This document shows, one piece after another, positions 6,035 through 12,182 of a stretch of 12,182 nt of DNA. The DNA comes from CAYNGH01 sp964396845 (lineage in GTDB: Bacteria > Vulcanimicrobiota > JAJTBE01 > CAYNGH01). The position numbers and the translations under genes were made by a program. Numbering within the stretch: position 1 is the first letter of the stretch; each line of letters starts with the position of its first letter. The DNA lies in assembly GCA_964396845.1 (NCBI GenBank), contig CAYNGH010000102.1:1-12182 (forward strand). The letters are read 5' to 3'. Below the pieces are notes generated by a model that saw only the letters and a program-made list of their open reading frames with translations, searched no databases and had not been told where the DNA came from.

Positions 6035-6048
6035 GGTTCAATTGAACC
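6035..6048. promoter_or_regulatory. Perfect 14-bp palindrome in the divergent intergenic region, possible operator
   Basis: GGTTCAATTGAACC is a perfect palindrome with no spacer, 38 bp upstream of the formimidoyltransferase start and 147 bp upstream of the first phosphate transporter gene. A 14-bp perfect palindrome is expected only about once in 16 kb at random, so its position in a 199-bp divergent spacer is suggestive of a regulator-binding site. I found no convincing -35/-10 pair for either gene in this spacer, so which gene it would control is unclear. The closer one is the minus-strand gene. Confidence 0.3.
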
Positions 6049-6195
6049 CCCATATCCTGTTCGTCCAGGTGTATCATATTCCTCCGATATTTATTCATGG
6101 CAATTTTCAAGGCATCCCCGGCAATATTTTTTTTCTCAAGAGGATATGAAACCCTGACTGCGAAAAAAGCAACATCACCAATCAGAAGGGAAGCC

Positions 6196-7809
6196 ATGAA
6201 ATATTTCGTAGAAATACTCAGCATACTGGGAGGTATGGCCCTTCTGCTCCACGGTATGAAGCTCCTGTCGGAAGGGCTCCAGATAAGCCTGGGGGGACGG
6301 CTGAAGGATTTTCTGTCAAAACCCCCGGCCACTGTTTCCGGCGGACTGGGAGTCGGGGTTGTATTCACGGCAATTGTGCAGTTTTCCGGTGTCACCGCCA
6401 TAACCCTCATGGGACTCATCAACAACGGCATCTTTAATCTTCAGCAGGCCATTCCGGTTTTACTGGGAGCCATGGTGGGAAGCACTGCCACTGCCCAGAT
6501 TATGGCTTTCCGGGTGGGGTTTTATTCCCTGCCGATAATTGCCCTGGGCTATGTCATCCTGAGTGTTTCAAAGAGAGATGCCAATAAAAGTTTTGGACAG
6601 ATCCTCATGGGGTTGGGCATATTATTTTTGGGGATGCATGTGATTTCCCAGGAGGTGGGCCTCCTGACCCCTGAGCCTGGATTTGTGGCTTTTTTCAAAG
6701 CCCTGGGGGAAATGCCCATCTACGGTGTGATTGCCGGATTTATTTTTACCCTGATGGTTCAAAGTTCCTCTGCCACGGTGGGATTGATTATTTCTCTTTG
6801 CATGTCACCCCAGAACCTTGTTTCTCTGCCCTCGGCCATTGCCATGATGATTGGAGCCAGTATCGGCACCAGTTTTTCTGTCCTTCGTTTCTCGGTGGGG
6901 GCAACCCTGGATGCCCGGCGGATGGCCCTGGCACAGCTGTTTATGCGTATAACCGCTGGTGTTGTAGCGGTGATTTTTATCGGTGCATTCTCTTCTCTGA
7001 TGGCCCGGTCTTCCCCTGATCTGGCCCGGCAGGTTGCCAATGCCCAGCTGTTTTTTTCCATTGCCCAGGCGCTCCTGTTTCTGGGGCTGACAGAAAGCAT
7101 CACCGGCATTATGGGTAAAATCCTTCCCGGCGAGGATATCCGGGGTGATGGGGAAGTCAGGTATCTCGACGATCTGATTCTTCATTCCCCTGCAGTGGCC
7201 CTGGGAATCGCCCAGATGGAAACAATCCGGATGGGTAATATCACCCAATCCATGATTGAGTCCAGCCGGGAGGCCCTGCTGGATCGAAACGAGAAGGCCA
7301 TCAGACTGGTAGCGGAAAAAGAAAAAGTAGTTGACAGGCTTGATGATGAAATTGAAGTATTCCTCTCAAAAATCAACAAATCAGCTCTGTCCCGGGCACA
7401 GCGATCACAGTTGGCAATTTTGAACCATGCCATCGGAGATATCGAAAGAATTGCCGATCATGCCAACAATATCTGCGAGCTGGCCCAGCTTCGCATCAGC
7501 CGGGATATCAAGTTTTCCACCAAGGCTTTTGACGAGGTTTCCAGGGTGTTTCAGAGGGCTGATGAATCGGTGATGTACTGCATGAACATGCTTCAGGATG
7601 ACAATGACATCCTCATCAGCCGGATAATGCACCTGGAAAAGGAGGTTGATCACCTGGTCATTACTTATGAAAACAACCACATGGATCGGCTCGAGGAAGG
7701 GGACTGCAGTCCCGAGGCAGGCCCCATATACCTGGACATCCTTCGAAACCTTGAGCGGATCACAGACCACACGCACAATATTGCATATGCAAAGAAGTTT
7801 GGGTTTTAA
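6196..7809 (+). CDS. Na+/phosphate cotransporter-PhoU fusion protein, copy 1 (variant first QSSS motif)
   Basis: This 537-residue inner-membrane protein has two inverted-topology Na/Pi-cotransporter repeats (about residues 5-155 and 165-310, strongly hydrophobic) followed by a cytosolic PhoU-like helical domain (about 335-537). Family members take up or export phosphate with sodium. The second repeat keeps QSSS at 189-192, but the first reads QFSG at 62-65, and the following GANIGT-type motifs read GAMVGS (91-96) and GASIGT (220-225). PhoU metal motifs are intact: IERIADH (416-422) and a C-terminal LERITDHTHNIA. ATG 6196 is chosen over an open extension back to 6097: it has an AGAAGGGA ribosome site and its N-terminus aligns residue-for-residue with the next gene. 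It is followed after 3 bp by its paralogue. The changed motif could alter substrate or ion coupling. Confidence 0.92.
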   Translation: MKYFVEILSILGGMALLLHGMKLLSEGLQISLGGRLKDFLSKPPATVSGGLGVGVVFTAIVQFSGVTAITLMGLINNGIFNLQQAIPVLLGAMVGSTATAQIMAFRVGFYSLPIIALGYVILSVSKRDANKSFGQILMGLGILFLGMHVISQEVGLLTPEPGFVAFFKALGEMPIYGVIAGFIFTLMVQSSSATVGLIISLCMSPQNLVSLPSAIAMMIGASIGTSFSVLRFSVGATLDARRMALAQLFMRITAGVVAVIFIGAFSSLMARSSPDLARQVANAQLFFSIAQALLFLGLTESITGIMGKILPGEDIRGDGEVRYLDDLILHSPAVALGIAQMETIRMGNITQSMIESSREALLDRNEKAIRLVAEKEKVVDRLDDEIEVFLSKINKSALSRAQRSQLAILNHAIGDIERIADHANNICELAQLRISRDIKFSTKAFDEVSRVFQRADESVMYCMNMLQDDNDILISRIMHLEKEVDHLVITYENNHMDRLEEGDCSPEAGPIYLDILRNLERITDHTHNIAYAKKFGF

Positions 7810-7812
7810 TTT

Positions 7813-9426
7813 ATGAATATCAGGCTGATAATTTTTACAGTGCTGGGCGGGCTGGCCATGTTTCTCTATGGAATGGGAATGCTCTCCGAGGGCCTTCAGC
7901 TGGCTTTCGGAGATCGCCTGCGGATTCTGCTGGAACGCCTGACCAGCAACAAGCTCAAGGGAGTCGGGGTGGGTGCTCTTTTTACTGCCATCATCCAGTC
8001 CTCCAGCATCACCACGGTGACCCTGGTGGGGCTGATAAACGCCGGGCTTATCACTCTTTCTCAATCGGTTCCGGTAATCATGGGCGCCAACATCGGCACC
8101 ACCATCACTGCCCAGTTAGTTGCCTTCAAGCTGGGGAAATACGCCCTGGCCATTCTTGCCATAGGCTTTTTGGTATATTCTCTGGGACGGAAAAGCTCAG
8201 TCAAGTACACCGGTCAGGTGATGCTGGGGTTCGGCATACTTTTTCTGGGGATGAACCTTATGTCTTCAGAAGTCAAGCTCCTGTCCCAGAATCAGGAAGT
8301 TGTGGATCTGCTGGCCCGGATGGGTCAAAATCCCCTGCTGGGAATTGTAGCCGGAGCGGTTTTTACTTCTATTGTCCAGAGTTCATCGGCCACATCGGGA
8401 CTGGTAATTTCCATGACCATGGGAGATGTGGCCCTGCTGGATCTCAAAAGTGCCATCGCCCTTATCCTGGGGGCCAACATCGGCACCTGCATCACCGTGG
8501 TGCTGGCATCCATCGGCTCAAGTCTGTCTGCAAAAAGAGCCGCGGCAGCCCATGTCCTCATGAAAATCATAGGGGTAACTATTTTTATTCCTCTGTTGAA
8601 TATCTTTTCTGAAACCATGGCTTTGACATCCCGGGAACTCCCCCGGCAGATCGCCAACGCCCATATGTTCTTCAACATTGCCGACACCATGATTCTTCTT
8701 CCCTTGTCGGGGGTTGTAGTGGCGGCGGTAATCAAAATTCTGCCCGGAACTGAGATCCGCATTGAAAAAGGTGTAAAATATCTGGATCAGCGCACTCTGA
8801 AAACCCCGTCGGTAGCTCTTCATCTGGCAGAGCTGGAAACCATCCGCATGGCCCGGATTGCCCGGAAGACCATAATATCCGCCAGAGAGGCCTTGTTCCA
8901 TGGCACAGAAACAGAAATTCAGATTGTCCGGGAATCAGAAGCAGTAGTGGATGAGCTGGAAGTGAAAATCGAAAACTTCCTGCATGGTTTTGACAAATCC
9001 ACCCTGACCAATCGTCAAAAATCCCGGCTGGCAGTTCTCAACCATGCCATTGGTGATCTTGAGAGGATATCAGATCATGCCAATAATATCTGCGAGTTGG
9101 GCCAGAGCCGGGCAAACCGAAAGATTCAGTTCTGCTCCCAGGAAGTGACTGAACTGGAAAAACTCTTTGATATGGCCCTCCAGTCTATAGATTTATGCCT
9201 GAAGGTCCTGGAAATGGGCGATGAGAATCTGGTCAGACAAATCTTCAACATCGAAAACGAGGTTGATGAAATGGTGGAAGAACTGGAAGAAGAAAACATC
9301 CACCGGCTGGAACAGGGAATCAGCTCCGCAGAAGGAGGCACAATCTTTTCCGATGTAATGTCCAACCTGGAACGGATAACGGATCATACCCACAACATAG
9401 CCTGTGCCAAGAGTCTGGGCTTCTGA
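7813..9426 (+). CDS. Na+/phosphate cotransporter-PhoU fusion protein, copy 2 (canonical QSSS motifs)
   Basis: This is a paralogue of the preceding gene with exactly the same length (537 aa) and the same order: two Na/Pi-cotransporter membrane repeats and a C-terminal PhoU-like domain. Here both signature motifs are canonical, IQSSS ending at 65 and VQSSS ending at 192, each followed by GANIGT (91-96 and 220-225). PhoU motifs include DLERISDHANNI and the closing NLERITDHTHNIA. ATG 7813 lies 3 bp after the stop of copy 1 with no evident ribosome site, so translation is probably coupled by reinitiation, which would keep the two proteins near a fixed ratio. The PhoU domain probably senses or limits phosphate flux. 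No phosphate-regulon box was identified. The gene converges on the Mo-hydroxylase genes 57 bp downstream, with no clear terminator between. Confidence 0.94.
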   Translation: MNIRLIIFTVLGGLAMFLYGMGMLSEGLQLAFGDRLRILLERLTSNKLKGVGVGALFTAIIQSSSITTVTLVGLINAGLITLSQSVPVIMGANIGTTITAQLVAFKLGKYALAILAIGFLVYSLGRKSSVKYTGQVMLGFGILFLGMNLMSSEVKLLSQNQEVVDLLARMGQNPLLGIVAGAVFTSIVQSSSATSGLVISMTMGDVALLDLKSAIALILGANIGTCITVVLASIGSSLSAKRAAAAHVLMKIIGVTIFIPLLNIFSETMALTSRELPRQIANAHMFFNIADTMILLPLSGVVVAAVIKILPGTEIRIEKGVKYLDQRTLKTPSVALHLAELETIRMARIARKTIISAREALFHGTETEIQIVRESEAVVDELEVKIENFLHGFDKSTLTNRQKSRLAVLNHAIGDLERISDHANNICELGQSRANRKIQFCSQEVTELEKLFDMALQSIDLCLKVLEMGDENLVRQIFNIENEVDEMVEELEEENIHRLEQGISSAEGGTIFSDVMSNLERITDHTHNIACAKSLGF

Positions 9427-9483
9427 GATCACTGAATCCCATATTTTCCAAAAGATCGGCAGATGGGTGTTAAATCCCTCTCA

Positions 9484-10359
9484 TCAGGCGTCGGCCTGAA
9501 TCACCCCTGTTTCCTCAAGGAGAATCTCCAAGATTCCCCCCAAAACTTCCCGTTTGTAGTCGGGAGTTCCCCGAAGGCTTGAGGCTCTGGGGTGAAGATT
9601 TTCCCGCATCCAGTCTTTTGCCTTTTTCAGAATCTCTGAGGTTATGGGTTTATGGGATAGAATCTCCTCCAACTCCGGTGGCCGGGTGGGGGTTTTTTCC
9701 ACTGCGGAAAGAGCAGTCCGGATTTCCCTTAACTCGGGGTTATCGGGATTAACTGCCATAATGGTCATGGCGCAGGTGGCCAGATCCTGTCCTTTTACTC
9801 GGGCTGTCCGGCGGTAGGCAGAGCGGGAGTTTTCCGGGGGCATGGGTATCAGGACTCCCGTGAGAATTTCCCCGGTTTTCAGGGTAGTCCGTCCAGGGCC
9901 GGTAATGAATCGGGAAACTGGTTCTGTTCTGGTGCCGTGGGGGGTGAATATTTTAGCTTTTGCCTCATAGACCAGCAGAGGCCCTCCCGACTCGCATCCT
10001 GGAGAGGCACTGCAGATGTTCCCTCCGACAGTTGCCCGGTTGCGGATTTCGTGGCATCCGAATCGAAGGCACGACTGATGCAGGGCGGGGAAATGATTCC
10101 TGAGGGTTTCATTCTGTTTCAGCTTTGTCCATGTGATGTTGGCGCCGATGAACAGCTCCCCATCCTGCCAGGAGATGGAGTCCAGCCCGGGGATTCCCTT
10201 TATGTCCACCACCTGGTCAGGGCGGTGGCTTCCTCCCCGCATTTTCACCAGCAGATCCGTCCCCCCCGCAAGAATCATGGAATTATTGTGGTCTTTCAAC
10301 AGCTGTGAGGCTTCATCCAATGTGCCGGGACGGCAGTAATCAAACTCCTGCAAAATCAT
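9484..10359 (-). CDS. FAD-binding subunit of a xanthine dehydrogenase-family molybdenum hydroxylase
   Basis: This 291-residue protein is the medium subunit of a three-part molybdenum hydroxylase, taking electrons from the iron-sulfur clusters and passing them to an external acceptor through FAD. The two FAD-contact motifs are clear: AGGTDLL at residues 31-37 and IRNRATVGGNI at 105-115. The C-terminal third (about 175-280) matches the CO-dehydrogenase flavoprotein C-terminal fold, with ALSAVEKTPTRPPELE near its middle. Length is normal. Its ATG overlaps the TGA of the large-subunit gene in an ATGA arrangement, and a strong AAAGGAGGTG ribosome site lies within the end of that gene, showing tight co-expression. 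It is the last gene of the operon in this window; the operon ends convergently with the phosphate transporters. Confidence 0.94.
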   Translation of the reverse strand: MILQEFDYCRPGTLDEASQLLKDHNNSMILAGGTDLLVKMRGGSHRPDQVVDIKGIPGLDSISWQDGELFIGANITWTKLKQNETLRNHFPALHQSCLRFGCHEIRNRATVGGNICSASPGCESGGPLLVYEAKAKIFTPHGTRTEPVSRFITGPGRTTLKTGEILTGVLIPMPPENSRSAYRRTARVKGQDLATCAMTIMAVNPDNPELREIRTALSAVEKTPTRPPELEEILSHKPITSEILKKAKDWMRENLHPRASSLRGTPDYKREVLGGILEILLEETGVIQADA

Positions 10360-12182
10360 GACTGCACCTCCTTTGAGGGAATATTGAGAATAGCTTCCAT
10401 CAGCCGGTCAGAATTGATAGGCAACCGGTAAAACTGACATCCCGTGGCATCGGCAATTGCATTGGCATAGGCCGGGGGCAGTCCCACGGTGCCATGTTCC
10501 GCCAGGGGTCTTGCGCCGTAAGGGCCGTCATGCTGGGGAGTTTCCAGGAAGATTACATCCATGGATGCATCCGCCAGATCCGCCAGGGTTGGAATCTTGT
10601 AATCGGTCAGGTTGTCGTTCCGAATTTTTCCTTCGCCGGAGTATATCAGCTCTTCATTGACTGCCTGCCCCAGGGCTTGTACCATAGCGCCGATTATCTG
10701 GCCCCTTGCCAGGGCGGGGTTTATCACTTTGCCCACGTCCATGGCAGTCACCAGACGGTTGATGGCTACCTCCCCCGTGAGGCGATCTATGGTGAGATCC
10801 ACCCCCTGGCATCCGAAGGTCCATTCCGCCGCGGAGTTGCCCTGTCCTGTTTCGGGGTTGTGATAAACTATCCCCGGAGGCAGAAAGTAGCCGGTAGCAC
10901 TAACAGGCCCTCCCACAGCCCTGCCGTCATCAAAGGTATATCCCATCACCAGGGATTCCACCGGCAGGCATCGTCCCGATTGGGGATCCTTCACATTGGC
11001 CCCGTCGTAATGAAGTCCATCTATGTTATCCAGTCCCCAGGCCATAGCCGCGTGTTGTTTCAACTGATTGATGGCATCCCGGCAGGCCCTGATGACCGCA
11101 TTACCGCACATCCAGGTGGTGCGGGAGGCTACAGTCTGCCAGTCATAGGGATGACGTTCCGTATCGATCCTTGTGGACACCCGGATTTTTTCAAAGGGGA
11201 TCATCAGGGTTTCCGCAGCAATCTGGGCCATTGCCGTGGTGGATCCCTGTCCCATATCCGTTGCACTCACCTGAATGGTTACCGAGGCATCTTCGCAGAA
11301 ACGAAGAGTACACATGGAAGGGGCATTGGTAGCCATCACCGGAGATTTCATCAGGCAGGCAAGCCCCTTTCCCCGGAGGAAACGGCCATCTTTATCATCA
11401 GCCGGGGATTTTTTCCACCGGTCCAGCTCCAGAGCCTTTGCAACCTGACCGAGGCGTTCCCTGACATCGCCGTTGCCTTCGGTTATAGTCTGTCCGATGG
11501 CGTTGGTTTTTCCCGGCCCCAACAGGTTCTTCATGCGGAACTCCACCGGGTCCCATCCCATCTTTGTTGCGATTATATCCATCTGCCGTTCCGCTGCCCA
11601 GTGGCCTTCGGGATGACCGTATCCCCGGAAGGCCCCCACAAAGGGAAGGTTGGTATAAACCGCCCTGGAATCTATTTTCACTGCAGGCACATAATATGGC
11701 CCTGTGGAATTCTGACCGCCTCCCACAACAACATTGATGCAATATTCCCCATAAGCCCCCGCATTGAAGGCCAGATCAACATCCCTGGCGGTAAGGATCC
11801 CGTCGTTAGTGACCCCGGTTTTGATTCTCACATGGCATCCCCGGCCAATGACGGAACCGCAGAACATCTCTTCCCGCTCCAGCACCAGTTTCACGGGTCT
11901 TCCGGGAACCGCCCCGGCAATATATGCCGTCAGAGGCTCAATTGTGCAGTCGGATTTGCCGCCGAAGCCACCGCCGATATAAGGAGATACCACCCGCACC
12001 TTGGACAGGGGTATATGGAACAGCTCTGCAATGACGCTCCTGACCAGAAAAGGGGACTGAGCCGAGGCGTATATCTCGAAACTGCCGTCATGATGCCATC
12101 GGGCCACTGCGCCATGGGGTTCCATCTGGCAATGACTCACATGGGGATATATGAACTCATCTTCGAAGACATGATCCGCCCT
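10356..12182 (-). CDS. Molybdopterin-binding large subunit of a xanthine dehydrogenase-family hydroxylase (5' end outside window)
   Basis: The catalytic subunit oxidises an N-heterocycle or aldehyde using a molybdenum-pyranopterin cofactor. The frame stays open to the last base (visible fragment about 608 codons); a GTG at 12140 lies inside conserved sequence (VFEDEFIYPHVSH-MEPHG) and is not the start. Cofactor motifs include GGGFGGK (encoded 11955-11975), AFRGYG, ATDMGQGSTT, and a late GARPLAEHG whose glutamate matches the catalytic one of the family. A C-terminal FYRLPI is also typical. The CO-dehydrogenase AYRCSFR loop is absent. The residue after GGGFGGK is serine, where xanthine dehydrogenases carry glutamate, so the substrate may not be xanthine. 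The iron-sulfur subunit must lie upstream, outside the window, or elsewhere. Confidence 0.93.
   Translation of the reverse strand, partial: RADHVFEDEFIYPHVSHCQMEPHGAVARWHHDGSFEIYASAQSPFLVRSVIAELFHIPLSKVRVVSPYIGGGFGGKSDCTIEPLTAYIAGAVPGRPVKLVLEREEMFCGSVIGRGCHVRIKTGVTNDGILTARDVDLAFNAGAYGEYCINVVVGGGQNSTGPYYVPAVKIDSRAVYTNLPFVGAFRGYGHPEGHWAAERQMDIIATKMGWDPVEFRMKNLLGPGKTNAIGQTITEGNGDVRERLGQVAKALELDRWKKSPADDKDGRFLRGKGLACLMKSPVMATNAPSMCTLRFCEDASVTIQVSATDMGQGSTTAMAQIAAETLMIPFEKIRVSTRIDTERHPYDWQTVASRTTWMCGNAVIRACRDAINQLKQHAAMAWGLDNIDGLHYDGANVKDPQSGRCLPVESLVMGYTFDDGRAVGGPVSATGYFLPPGIVYHNPETGQGNSAAEWTFGCQGVDLTIDRLTGEVAINRLVTAMDVGKVINPALARGQIIGAMVQALGQAVNEELIYSGEGKIRNDNLTDYKIPTLADLADASMDVIFLETPQHDGPYGARPLAEHGTVGLPPAYANAIADATGCQFYRLPINSDRLMEAILNIPSKEVQS

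Noticed and set aside
6097..6195. An N-terminal extension of 33 residues on the first phosphate transporter, starting at ATG 6097
   Set aside because: The extension has no good ribosome site and no counterpart in the paralogue. ATG 6196 has AGAAGGGA upstream and its N-terminus aligns with copy 2 from residue 1.
7405..8064. A 219-codon minus-strand open frame across the junction of the two phosphate transporter genes
   Set aside because: It is antisense to two well-supported genes and has no recognisable domain.
9427..9483. A bidirectional terminator between the converging transporter and hydroxylase genes
   Set aside because: Only a 5-bp CCCAT/ATGGG pairing with a loop of about 20 nt was found, with no T run. 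I see no supported terminator or gene in this 57-bp gap.
12098..12140. GTG at 12140 as the start of the Mo hydroxylase large subunit
   Set aside because: The frame is open to the window edge and encodes conserved family sequence upstream of the GTG, so the gene is truncated by the window.
1..12182. CRISPR arrays, tRNA or rRNA genes
   Set aside because: No spaced repeat series, cloverleaf or rRNA-like conserved stretch was seen on either strand.

Overview
The window comes from a bacterial chromosome of moderate G+C content. Sample lines in the gene-rich part carry about 28-35 G/C per 60 bases, against 16 per 60 in one sampled line of the first 2.2 kb. Rubredoxin and a molybdenum hydroxylase beside a formimino-folate enzyme suggest an anaerobic or fermentative lifestyle. 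Nothing visible (no rRNA, no diagnostic marker) allows a phylum call.

Region 1 (1-2310) is a foreign-looking AT-rich restriction-modification cassette. On the minus strand a DNA methyltransferase is followed by a TdeIII-type restriction endonuclease. The two genes share a reading frame and are separated by one stop codon and seven codons. A perfect direct repeat of at least 55 bp flanks the cassette (1-55 and 2256-2310). The repeat boundary falls inside what looks like the terminator of the next chromosomal gene, so the module appears to have inserted with a long target duplication. No integrase or transposase is visible.

Region 2 (2311-3510), minus strand, holds three small chromosomal genes: an ankyrin-repeat lipoprotein, an unrecognised 72-residue helical protein, and a 54-residue rubredoxin followed by a clear hairpin terminator. 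The ankyrin gene and the small gene each have plausible transcription signals.

Region 3 (3522-5996), minus strand, is a two-gene unit: a fused glutamate formimidoyltransferase/formimidoyl-THF cyclodeaminase, then a calcineurin-like phosphoesterase 33 bp downstream.

Region 4 (6196-9426), plus strand, carries two adjacent Na+/phosphate cotransporter-PhoU fusion genes of identical length (537 aa). The first copy has lost the canonical QSSS motif in its first half. The 199-bp divergent spacer between regions 3 and 4 contains a perfect 14-bp palindrome.

Region 5 (9484-12182), minus strand, holds a molybdenum-hydroxylase operon: a molybdopterin-binding large subunit, truncated by the window edge, overlapping an FAD-binding medium subunit by 4 bp. 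The iron-sulfur subunit is not in the window. The formimino-folate enzyme and the Mo hydroxylase could both serve breakdown of N-heterocycles such as purines or histidine, but the large subunit lacks two residues that mark xanthine-specific enzymes, so that link is only a hypothesis.
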